A stretch of 28,577 nt of DNA from CAYURP01 sp964447175 (GTDB lineage Bacteria > Zixibacteria > MSB-5A5 > SM23-73-2), in the NCBI GenBank assembly GCA_964447175.1, contig CAYURP010000035.1, forward strand, positions 1-28,577. The letters run 5' to 3'. The position numbers were made by a program, and so were the translations under genes. Below are positions 15,072 to 22,243 of the stretch, piece by piece. The notes under the pieces are model-generated. The model was given only the letters and a program-made list of their open reading frames with translations. It had not been told where the DNA came from and did not search any database. How positions within the stretch are numbered: position 1 is the first letter of the stretch; the number at the start of each line of letters is the position of its first letter.

Positions 15072-16832
15072 TCACTTTTCAGAAATAGGGCTTTTAAGAT
15101 AAGGCGGCTTGATGGCTTTAGCTTCGGTTTCCTTGAGCTCCATCTCCTCGATCAAAATCGAGGGAGCAACAATGGTAGCGGGAAGTTCATTATCGTGGCC
15201 TAAAAGGAAATTGTAAACATAATAGTCGTCAGCAGTCTCGGTTATGTCTTTCAGGGTCTTGACCGTAACAGCTTCGAATTCAGCGCCTCTGATCGGTTCC
15301 TCCCTTCCATCTTCCACCCACACTTTATAGATTTCCAGAGGGGGAGTGAGCTCCTTTTCCTGTTGTTGACCGCCCATGTAATATGAAACGCCTGAGGATC
15401 CTTCCATTTCCAGGTTTTTGTCCTTCAGTTTCTTAACGATGATTCCGTATTCTAAGTCTGAATCCTTGCAATACTGGATCAGCTGGTTTTTCAGCTGGTC
15501 ATAGCTCATGGTCTGTTCGGAGGTCACAATAAGGTTGGTCGACCTTCCCTTGGGAGTGGATTGCACTGTTCCCCGGGCATGACCATTGGATCCTTTGATC
15601 TTTTTAGTGGGAGTCCTGCTCATCAAAAGATCGACCAGCTTACCTTTCTCCACCAGAGTAACCGGCTGAGCTGCAACGCCGTCATCATCCACATCGTATC
15701 CACCTATCACAGGTGAGTTCTGCCATTTAGAGATGGTGGGATCGTCTTTTATGCTTAAAATTTCAGGCATTATCCTGCGGTTAACCTTATCCGCCAATTT
15801 TGGTTTCCGGATGATAAATGAAAACCTCTCGTCTCCCAAAAGCGGTGTGCGGGGCTCTGAGATATTAGCCGCAAAAAGCTGTCTGAAAAGCTCACCTGCC
15901 GCTTGCTGGGTGAAGATCACCGGTCCCACATATTCTGTTAGCTTCTCCGATCTGGTTATATCTAATGTCCTCTGAGCCAGTTCTTTTATCTCCGCTTTTA
16001 GCTTATCTCTGTCCGGCAGATCTTTCCCATCTTTGAAATAATAGGTTTCAAAATCGAAAATTTGCTGCCCATCCTCTGCCTGGGTGGAAACTAACACCTC
16101 CAGGGTGATTAATGATTCACCTTGACGATTTTTCGAGCCCTCGCTGTTGACAAAGTACTGGTTGGATGCCATTTTCTCGAACTGGATCATCCAATCGTTA
16201 AGGGATGGGTACTCGGTGAAAATACCTGACAAATCCTTAACCGTCTCCACCCAGTAGGCGCTGTCCACATCCAATGATGTTTTGGGTTCACTGTAGGTGT
16301 AGGGCTCTTCTTTTGAGAAATCCTCGGGCAGGTCGGTTATGGTTTTGTTCTGCACAAAAGCTCTTTTCCTGGAGAGGCTTTCCAGAGCTTTTTTGTAAGC
16401 CCCATCCGTTAAAAGCCAGATTTTATGTCTTATGGCATCGTAGTCATCTTCCAGGGTAATCGCAGTATAGGAAGGGGACATACTCCAGTAATCAGCCAAG
16501 AAATTCGTGTTGTCAAAAGCATAATCACCCACCCGTAAATCCACATTCAAGTACCTCCTCTTCAGTCTCTCCGATTTAGTCAATGCTCCAAATCCGCCTT
16601 TGATCTGCAGAGCATTAAAGTCGTTTACTGTATAGCTCACATAATAGGGCTTTTCAAGGTCCTCCATCTGAAGCTGGCTCATGGTTCGATCCAGTTCATC
16701 CTGCATCGCCCTAAAGACAACATCATTCTCCAGTGACTGAGCCAAACAAAACTGACCCCAAAAAAGAAAAGAAATTAAAAGAAATAAGGCAGAGAAAAGA
16801 ATCAGATGGCTTTTATCTTTGAGCTGTTTCAT
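15072..16832 (-). CDS. Exported TldD/PmbA-like protein lacking zinc ligands
   Basis: This 586-residue protein is a paralogue of its upstream neighbour (16885-18588); shared blocks include DDFSKEEPxTY, VNSEG and APSIL/SPSIL near the end. It starts MKQLKDKSHLILFSALFLL with a hydrophobic core and a likely cleavage after CLA, so it is probably exported. The position of the zinc motif HExxxH is occupied by FRQLFA (316-321), and the C-terminal cysteine of TldD is replaced within NFLLGHDNELPA. It is therefore likely the non-catalytic partner, as TldE is to TldD in E. coli, where the two form a heterodimer that degrades peptides and matures microcin B17. Start ATG 16832 is preferred over TTG 16838, since AAGGAG lies 6 bases before it. 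DUF1847 follows 65 bp downstream. Confidence 0.85.
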   Translation of the reverse strand: MKQLKDKSHLILFSALFLLISFLFWGQFCLAQSLENDVVFRAMQDELDRTMSQLQMEDLEKPYYVSYTVNDFNALQIKGGFGALTKSERLKRRYLNVDLRVGDYAFDNTNFLADYWSMSPSYTAITLEDDYDAIRHKIWLLTDGAYKKALESLSRKRAFVQNKTITDLPEDFSKEEPYTYSEPKTSLDVDSAYWVETVKDLSGIFTEYPSLNDWMIQFEKMASNQYFVNSEGSKNRQGESLITLEVLVSTQAEDGQQIFDFETYYFKDGKDLPDRDKLKAEIKELAQRTLDITRSEKLTEYVGPVIFTQQAAGELFRQLFAANISEPRTPLLGDERFSFIIRKPKLADKVNRRIMPEILSIKDDPTISKWQNSPVIGGYDVDDDGVAAQPVTLVEKGKLVDLLMSRTPTKKIKGSNGHARGTVQSTPKGRSTNLIVTSEQTMSYDQLKNQLIQYCKDSDLEYGIIVKKLKDKNLEMEGSSGVSYYMGGQQQEKELTPPLEIYKVWVEDGREEPIRGAEFEAVTVKTLKDITETADDYYVYNFLLGHDNELPATIVAPSILIEEMELKETEAKAIKPPYLKSPISEK

Positions 16833-16884
16833 TTTCAACTCCTTTTTTATTTTTTACAAATAACAATCTACTAACTACCAACAA

Positions 16885-18588
16885 CTACCTGTGGGGGGGC
16901 GGCAGAATGGGTGGTTTTTCCTGTCCTTTCATCTTCTTCTCCACCTCGATCTCCGAGACCAGAATACTGGGTGATACGGCTGAAACGGGCACCCAGCCGG
17001 ATTCCGCACCGCAGGTACCATTAAAGATGTCGTAATCATCGCCGGTGGCAATTATCTTGGCGAAACTGGCCAGAGGCGTTCCCACGATATCCACTCCCCT
17101 TACTACCTCATCTGGCCTGCCATCGCTGTAAACCCGGTACACCAGAAGGGGAATGACCTTAAAGGTCTGAGGTCCGTATCTCTGGGTGGTGGTAAATCCA
17201 CCGGATATATCCTCAAAGATCAACCCGTAGGGTTTATCCTGCTTTTTACATTCCTCAATCAACATCTCTTTCAGTTTGTCATAAGAGACTGTTCTTTTGG
17301 ATTCCACTATCAGATTACCCTGGCGGGCAACCACCTGTCTTCCATATTCCCTTCTACCATGACCATTGGATTTGGGAAAACCCTCCACTGGTGAGCGGGA
17401 CATCAGGAAGTTTTTGAGCACGCCATCCTCGACCACAGTCACCTTCTGAGTTTTTACCCCCTCATCATCATATTTGTAATATCCTCTGAGAAAGGTTCCG
17501 TTATGCTCTTTCTGGGTAGCGTCATCGTAAACCGAGATGAACTCCGGGAGAATCCTCTCCCCCACTTTTTTAGCAAAGGTCTGCCCTTCCATCTCGCTTT
17601 TCTGGCGATGCCCTTCGACTCGGTGACCAAAAATCTCGTGAAAGAAAACTCCGCTGGCTCTATTTACCAATATGGCTGGACCAGCATAGGGTTCCACCAG
17701 AGGAGCTTCCCTTAAAGCCAGAAGCTCATTCACCATTTTGTGAATAGCCTCAAGTACCTCTTCATCCCGGGGAAGTTTATTAATATCATCTGCATCGAAA
17801 CCGGTATATCTTCTCAGATCCATCCCGTCATCAGCTTTGCCCTCACAGGACAGTTGGAGACGAATGTATTTGTCACCGGTTTGTATCTTGGTACCCTCAG
17901 AGTTCACAATATACCTGTTCACAGATTCCACATTTAAAAAGACTTGTGAGTTAAGAACTTCCGGATATTCTTTGAAAACCTGGCTGAATTTCTTCAGCTT
18001 CTCTTTCCAGGGGGAGGGATCAAAATCAATCCTCACCGGATCCTCAAGATAAGTTTGAGGCTCTTCCTTGGAAAAATCATCGGAAAGATCCTCCTCCTCC
18101 ACTTTAACTGCCTTATTTGTCAGAACCTTAGTATATCTATCCTGAGCCTGCTTAAACCTTGTTTCCGTCTCCAACCAGATTCTCTGCCTGATGGCAGCCT
18201 CATTATCCTCAACACTTATTTCCACCTCTCTGGGAATATATAGAGAATAATCGAAATCGCCTCTTATCTCATGGGTATTATCCAGTTGATTGTTACCTAC
18301 CCGGGCGTCCACGTCCAGATATCTGGATTTTGTTCTTTTATCCTCTGTGATCGTTCCCAGGCTGGATGAGATCCTGGTTTCATCGATATCTTTTATCTCA
18401 TACCCCAGAAAGTAAAGGGGTTGAGGTTGAACCGTACTTAACATATCAAAACAGCGATTCAGCTCCTTTTCCATAGCTATTAAAACCACACTCTCCTGAG
18501 AGGCTAAAGCACAAGGAAGGTTTAATACCGCAAACAAAAACAGGACTGTGATAATCCCCCATCCCCTTTTCCATAATTTGGATAACAT
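16885..18588 (-). CDS. Exported TldD-like zinc metallopeptidase
   Basis: This 567-residue protein belongs to the TldD/PmbA (modulator of DNA gyrase) family. The zinc site appears intact: HEIFGH at 317-322 supplies two histidines and a glutamate, and C526 in GTCGAESGW fits the third ligand described for TldD. Conserved blocks around it include VEGHRQKSEMEGQTFAKKVG and GRRxYGRQVVARQGNLIVES. Unlike cytoplasmic TldD, it begins with a Sec signal (MLSKLWKRGW, hydrophobic core, likely cleavage after ALA at 27-29), so it should act outside the cytoplasm. It also carries an N-terminal region of roughly 270 residues before the metallopeptidase core. Start ATG 18588 is favoured over 18630 because GAGGAGGAGTT lies directly before it and the longer start spoils the signal peptide. 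The zinc-less paralogue follows after 52 bp. Promoter at 18667-18695. Confidence 0.9.
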   Translation of the reverse strand: MLSKLWKRGWGIITVLFLFAVLNLPCALASQESVVLIAMEKELNRCFDMLSTVQPQPLYFLGYEIKDIDETRISSSLGTITEDKRTKSRYLDVDARVGNNQLDNTHEIRGDFDYSLYIPREVEISVEDNEAAIRQRIWLETETRFKQAQDRYTKVLTNKAVKVEEEDLSDDFSKEEPQTYLEDPVRIDFDPSPWKEKLKKFSQVFKEYPEVLNSQVFLNVESVNRYIVNSEGTKIQTGDKYIRLQLSCEGKADDGMDLRRYTGFDADDINKLPRDEEVLEAIHKMVNELLALREAPLVEPYAGPAILVNRASGVFFHEIFGHRVEGHRQKSEMEGQTFAKKVGERILPEFISVYDDATQKEHNGTFLRGYYKYDDEGVKTQKVTVVEDGVLKNFLMSRSPVEGFPKSNGHGRREYGRQVVARQGNLIVESKRTVSYDKLKEMLIEECKKQDKPYGLIFEDISGGFTTTQRYGPQTFKVIPLLVYRVYSDGRPDEVVRGVDIVGTPLASFAKIIATGDDYDIFNGTCGAESGWVPVSAVSPSILVSEIEVEKKMKGQEKPPILPPPHR

Positions 18589-18616
18589 AACTCCTCCTCT
18601 TTTTACATTTAAGAAT

Positions 18617-18630
18617 TTGATCAAAATCAA
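18617..18630. promoter_or_regulatory. FNR/CRP-family-like operator
   Basis: TTGATCAAAATCAA matches the FNR-box consensus TTGAT-N4-ATCAA at all ten fixed positions. It lies about 30-43 nt downstream of the predicted start of the tldD-like transcript, a place where a bound regulator would repress. Overlapping AT-rich palindromes (TTTGATCAAA at 18616-18625, ATCAAATTGAT at 18626-18636) mean chance is possible. Confidence 0.35.
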
Positions 18631-18666
18631 ATTGATTTCTTTGCTTTATCTTAAAGAGTCAACCAA

Positions 18667-18695
18667 ATTATAATATCTACGAAAAAAAGAATCAA
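18667..18695 (-). promoter_or_regulatory. Sigma-70 promoter for the exported TldD-like operon
   Basis: On the minus strand TTGATT (18695-18690) is followed after exactly 17 bp by a perfect TATAAT (18672-18667). Transcription would start near 18660, leaving a leader of about 70 nt with an FNR-like site and a strong Shine-Dalgarno sequence. Confidence 0.65.
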
Positions 18696-18824
18696 GCTAA
18701 TATATAGTATTTGAGCTAAATCAGAATAAGACATTTTATAGATTTTAACCCAATAAAAGCAGGCAAAATGTCAGGGTAAGGCTCTGTCTTCGCCCGATAA
18801 TTAAAAAAACTTAACACAAAATCT
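18696..18824. other. Divergent intergenic region between TldD-like and RibD-like genes
   Basis: The gene-free stretch 18589-18895 holds back-to-back promoters. In the middle part I see only a faint relative of the GTAGGGGCAGAG...CTCTGCCC hairpin family (around 18773-18795) and AT-rich DNA. No RNA gene or ORF is convincing here. Confidence 0.5.
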
Positions 18825-18853
18825 TTGCTATCCGCCTTCAGATTCTTTATAAT
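18825..18853 (+). promoter_or_regulatory. Sigma-70 promoter for the RibD-like reductase
   Basis: TTGCTA (18825-18830) is followed after 17 bp by a perfect TATAAT (18848-18853). The predicted start near 18860 leaves a 36-nt leader before ATG 18896. No Shine-Dalgarno sequence is visible in that leader. Confidence 0.6.
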
Positions 18854-18895
18854 TATTTGGATTTGTATTGTCTTCAAACTAATTGTAATAATTTT

Positions 18896-19624
18896 ATGAA
18901 CATAGAACATTTTAAAAGACATATTCGTTTGAAGTTTAAAAGAACACATCTCCCTTTTGTTACTTTAAAATACGCTCAGACCCTAAATGGGAAAATTGCC
19001 ACAAAAACCGGGGATTCCAAATGGATCAGCAGCTCCTCTTCCCGTCGTTTAGCTCATCTTCTGCGGAGTGCTCACCAGGCAGTTCTGGTGGGAGTGAATA
19101 CAATCATCAGAGATGATCCTCAACTCACGGTACGTCTGGTCAAGGGCAAAAATCCTCTCAGAATTGTAGTTGACTCCAAGCTGAGAAGTCCGCTAAAAGC
19201 CAAAGTGTTCAAAACCAGAAGAGGCACTAAAACCATTCTGGCTACCACTTCAAGAGCTGATAGCAAAAAGATTAAACAGTTTAAAAAAAGGGGTGTTGAA
19301 ATATTATTCATCAATACAAATAAGTCTCACCAGGTCGATTTAAAAGACCTGCTTTTTAAATTGGGTAAGAAGAATATCAATTCGGTGTTAGTTGAGGGAG
19401 GTGCAAAGATAATAACCTCATTTTTAAAAGAAAAGCTGGCTGACCGGATGATAATTATCATTGCACCCCTTATAATGGGCAAAGGAATAAGCAGTGTAAA
19501 TGACCGGGAAATAAAAAAGATCAAAGATTCGATATCTTTTTCCTCTCTGAAGCTTTATAAATATGACCGAGATCTGGTACTGGATGGCATAATCAAAAAA
19601 CCTTTGAATGAATTCAAAGATTAA
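18896..19624 (+). CDS. Stand-alone RibD C-terminal domain reductase
   Basis: This 242-residue protein is a dihydrofolate-reductase-fold domain of the RibD_C family. It shows VTLKYAQTLNGKIAT (22-36), the nucleotide-site stretch GDSKWISSSSSRR, then HQAVLVGVNTIIRDDPQLTVR (60-80), RIVVDSKLRSP, and VLVEGGAKI (165-172) near the C-terminus. In riboflavin synthesis this domain reduces the ribosylamino-pyrimidine intermediate with NADPH, usually as the C-terminal half of bifunctional RibD. The zinc deaminase half is absent, and no other rib gene is nearby, so this resembles the archaeal-type separate reductase, or a family member with another substrate. ATG 18896 is chosen over TTG 18857, whose added residues match nothing in the family. 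Its promoter is at 18825-18853. Family sure, pathway less so. Confidence 0.82.
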   Translation: MNIEHFKRHIRLKFKRTHLPFVTLKYAQTLNGKIATKTGDSKWISSSSSRRLAHLLRSAHQAVLVGVNTIIRDDPQLTVRLVKGKNPLRIVVDSKLRSPLKAKVFKTRRGTKTILATTSRADSKKIKQFKKRGVEILFINTNKSHQVDLKDLLFKLGKKNINSVLVEGGAKIITSFLKEKLADRMIIIIAPLIMGKGISSVNDREIKKIKDSISFSSLKLYKYDRDLVLDGIIKKPLNEFKD

Positions 19625-19677
19625 AATGCAAAATTCAAAATTAATTTTAGGGAAGAGTAAAAAAAGAAAGGATTTAA

Positions 19678-20232
19678 TTATTTTATTATCCTTAATATCT
19701 GCCTGAAAGCCGGGGAATCAGCAGTCTTCAGGAGCTCAAAGATGGCAGACTCAACCGAGCCAATCACAACTCCCTCCTTTTGCATTCTATCCAGAGCATT
19801 TCTGCAATCGGATTCCTTTCTGGAGCTTGTCCCGTCATAGGGAACATAGACAAAATAGCCCTGATGAAGTAAATCTAAAGCGGTCTGAAGAACGCAGATA
19901 TGCGACTCAGTACCGCAAAGAACCACCTGATCCTTTCCAGAGGATCTTATTCTTTCACTGAACTCGTCTTTACCCATACAGCTGAAACAGATTTTCTCCA
20001 TGGGCTTAACCTCTTTTAACAGTTCAGAGATGCTTTGGTCAGTTTTGCCCATTCCCTAGGGATATTGTTCCGTAAGAAGAATGGGTAACTCCATAATCTT
20101 AAAAGCCTTGATTAATTTGCTGGTATTCAGGACAAGCCCTTCCTTTTTCCACATAATCTTCAGGAGCTTTTCCTGGATATCCACCAGAACAAGAATAGTT
20201 TTTTCATTTGACAAAAGATGAGGGTGAGCCAT
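19678..20232 (-). pseudogene. Isochorismatase/nicotinamidase-family hydrolase interrupted by one in-frame TAG
   Basis: On the minus strand ATG 20232 opens a frame whose 58 codons read like the start of a cysteine hydrolase (KTILVLVDIQEKLL, then LPILLTEQYP). A TAG at 20058-20056 follows, then the frame continues unbroken for 125 codons (GMGKTDQSISELL...). Relatives read TEQYPKGLG here, so a single AAG-to-TAG change explains the stop. The catalytic trio is present across both halves: D18 in VDIQ, K80 in EKICFSC and C113 in GTESHICV. Most annotators would call only the 124-residue downstream piece from ATG 20052, which lacks the aspartate. TAG is an ordinary stop elsewhere in this window (guaA, lysS, rpmA), so recoding is unlikely. 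It may be a recent pseudogene or a sequencing error. It lies 39 bp behind the ACT-domain gene. Confidence 0.85.
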
Positions 20233-20271
20233 AAGATTTTTCAGATGGTTTTGTAAGGAAACCCCGTGGTC

Positions 20272-20745
20272 TTATTTATATGGTTTTACCTCGAATTCCT
20301 TTTCCAGGCATTTAACTGCATCAGAGATCACCTGATCTGAGATCATACAGGTGATGGAGGAAAGGGAGGTGGAGATCATCTGAATGTTAATACCGGCATC
20401 AGATAAAGCCTTAAACATCTTTCCCGCAATACCCGGCTTCTGGATCAGTCCGTGGCCTGAGATGGTGATCAAAGCTACATTGGAATCGTGGGTCACATTC
20501 TGGGCGTTTGTTGATTTTTTGAGCGAGTCCATCAAAACCAGAATTGCGGGGAGTTCCTCTTCAGCCACCACAAAAGATATATCCGATTTGCCTTTGGAAA
20601 CGATATTAGAGGATACCAGTTCCACATTGAAACCCTGGCTCCCCATTTGCCCGAAAAGTTCAGCTGAAATTCCGGGCTGGTCATCCACAGAATGTAGAGT
20701 CACCCGGGCAACCTTAGTATTCCCGATAATTTCGATGTCTTGCAT
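20272..20745 (-). CDS. Stand-alone tandem ACT-domain protein (aspartokinase regulatory-domain-like)
   Basis: The 157 residues make up two ACT domains that match the C-terminal regulatory part of aspartate kinase. They are ARVTLHSVDDQPGISAELFGQMGSQGFNVELV with SDISFVV, and ALITISGHGLIQKPGIAGKMFKALSDAGINIQMISTS with ITCMIS. The catalytic kinase domain is absent upstream (20746-20976 is non-coding). In Bacillus the same region is made separately as the beta subunit of aspartokinase II by internal initiation; here it is an independent gene. It probably binds lysine, threonine or another amino acid, but the partner enzyme is not in this window. ATG 20745 has GAGGT 5-9 bases upstream. The broken isochorismatase-like gene follows after 39 bp. 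Confidence 0.85.
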   Translation of the reverse strand: MQDIEIIGNTKVARVTLHSVDDQPGISAELFGQMGSQGFNVELVSSNIVSKGKSDISFVVAEEELPAILVLMDSLKKSTNAQNVTHDSNVALITISGHGLIQKPGIAGKMFKALSDAGINIQMISTSLSSITCMISDQVISDAVKCLEKEFEVKPYK

Positions 20746-20804
20746 ATCTCTACCTCGTTTTTAATTTTTCTTACAGCTTTATTTTAACCCAATATGTAAA
20801 ATCT

Positions 20805-20860
20805 GTAGGCACGAATTCATTCGTGCTTTTTAAGCACCCCGTACTCTGCGGGGTACCTAC
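20805..20860. repeat. Three-way-junction repeat (two hairpins inside GTAGG/CCTAC)
   Basis: GCACGAAT/ATTCGTGC (20809-20826, 2-nt loop) and ACCCCG/CGGGGT (20836-20854, 7-nt loop) sit side by side. The outer words GTAGG (20805-20809) and CCTAC (20856-20860) pair around them. The GTAG start recalls the GTAGGGG family at 12880. There is no coding sequence here; the rest of 20746-20976 is unremarkable AT-rich DNA. Confidence 0.75.
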
Positions 20861-20976
20861 AAAACTTTACTTAATCCAAATATATGAAATAATATGATAA
20901 GAGAGCAAGCAAAAAATGAGCGGAAACTTCTGATGCTTCTGGAATAGAAATTCCCGAAGCTAATTTACATCAGCGA

Positions 20977-22068
20977 TCATATTACTGTTTTTTTTGCAGT
21001 CTGATAGCCTAAGTCAAAAAGCTTTTTTGAATCCTCGGGTTTGAACTCGGTGTCGAATATCTCGATCTCGTTTTCCGGGTAGATCCCCACTATCTGGATC
21101 TCTTTTTTCTCCCTCTGGGATTTCTGGCTGTACAGAAAGGCGAAACGCCGCTTTTTGTCTTCAAAAATTGTTTCGATCTCAGCTTTGAGATCATTATCCT
21201 CGATCCTGGAAAAGACTTCCTCCTCCAGCTCGCTCATCACTTTGATATCATTGTTGACATCCTTAGCATCCTTAATATCCCGCTCAAAATAACCATTGGG
21301 TCCCAAATCCAGAATGCTTCTCAATCCCACGGAGAAAAGGTTCTTGAACTTTTTGGAGAGGCTTTTTCTGTTAACATTGGGGTACCGGGGGAAGTTATTG
21401 ATGATATAAACCGTACCCACATCGTACTGGAAAACGATCTTAAGCGGAGATTTGTTCATTACCCCGCCGTCCACATATTGCTGAGTTTTGATGCTATTTT
21501 TGCCACCCAGAAGGTCCTCGATCTCCTGGTCATAAACATAATGGGTGAAAGGCTGGAATGCCATGGGAATGACAGCGGAGGTCAGGATATAATTTACCGC
21601 CTCCTCCTGGGTCATTATCGTAGTTATGTCCTTGCAGTAAAGCTTTCCGGTCTGGAGGGAGATGAAATAGACTAAAAAATGCTCTACGTTTGATTTAACC
21701 CTGGGCAATTCTATATAGGAGTCGATCAGTTCCCTTAAAGGGGAATTGTCATAAGCTGATTCGGGCAGGATGATGTCAGGAAGACTCTCTTTAAAACTGA
21801 AAAGACTTCTGAAGGTCCTTTGCAATCTTTTAAGAAAATTATGGGGCTTGTATATGTCCTTATTGTGGATATTAAACCACCATTTTTCCAGTTCAGCTCC
21901 CACATTCTCAGGCTTTTCCTGGGAAACAATCAAACCATTCAAAGCCCCGACCGATGTACCAGCTACAACGCTGAACTTAAGCCCTCTATCCAGAAGGCAT
22001 TTCACAGCACCAGCCTGAAATGCCCCTTTGGAGCCACCACCGGATAAAACTAAAGCTGTATTCCGCAT
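20977..22068 (-). CDS. Patatin-like phospholipase
   Basis: This 363-residue protein has the bacterial patatin layout. The glycine-rich oxyanion loop is GGGSKGAFQAG (10-20), the nucleophile elbow is GTSVG (37-41, S39), and the catalytic aspartate is D200 in YVDGGVMNKSPL. TSAVIPMAFQPF, before the aspartate, is also typical. The catalytic dyad is complete. Such proteins hydrolyse acyl esters of membrane lipids; roles range from lipid turnover to toxicity. The C-terminal 120 residues (from about 240) are charged and helical, with no recognised domain. No signal peptide is present, so it is probably cytoplasmic or membrane-associated. ATG 22068 follows AGGGGG. It is a single gene between non-coding stretches. 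Confidence 0.92.
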   Translation of the reverse strand: MRNTALVLSGGGSKGAFQAGAVKCLLDRGLKFSVVAGTSVGALNGLIVSQEKPENVGAELEKWWFNIHNKDIYKPHNFLKRLQRTFRSLFSFKESLPDIILPESAYDNSPLRELIDSYIELPRVKSNVEHFLVYFISLQTGKLYCKDITTIMTQEEAVNYILTSAVIPMAFQPFTHYVYDQEIEDLLGGKNSIKTQQYVDGGVMNKSPLKIVFQYDVGTVYIINNFPRYPNVNRKSLSKKFKNLFSVGLRSILDLGPNGYFERDIKDAKDVNNDIKVMSELEEEVFSRIEDNDLKAEIETIFEDKKRRFAFLYSQKSQREKKEIQIVGIYPENEIEIFDTEFKPEDSKKLFDLGYQTAKKTVI

Positions 22069-22227
22069 CTAACCCCCTGAAATCACATAAAGTCCATTTG
22101 TTAAAATCAAAAAAATCTTTTCCTGATAATGTATCGGATTAAAGGCTATTTTTAGTGAACCTCCTGGAGCAATTCTACTTCTTTATAAGACTGACATCTG
22201 TCACATTTGCAGTTTAATCAGATATAT

Positions 22228-22243
22228 ATGGTCTTCGGACTAT
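22228..22243 (-). other. UUCG-tetraloop hairpin at the 3' end of the DUF4412-like gene
   Basis: ATGGTC-TTCG-GACTAT (22228-22243) folds into a 6-bp stem with a C(UUCG)G-type loop, overlapping the stop codon at 22240-22242. No U-tract follows on either side. It may protect the transcript end or be chance. The remainder of 22069-22239 shows nothing further. Confidence 0.3.

Noticed and set aside
20052..20232. Recoding of TAG (for example pyrrolysine) to explain the broken isochorismatase gene
   Set aside because: TAG ends guaA, lysS, rpmA and other genes here, and no pyrrolysine gene or structured element is visible near the stop.
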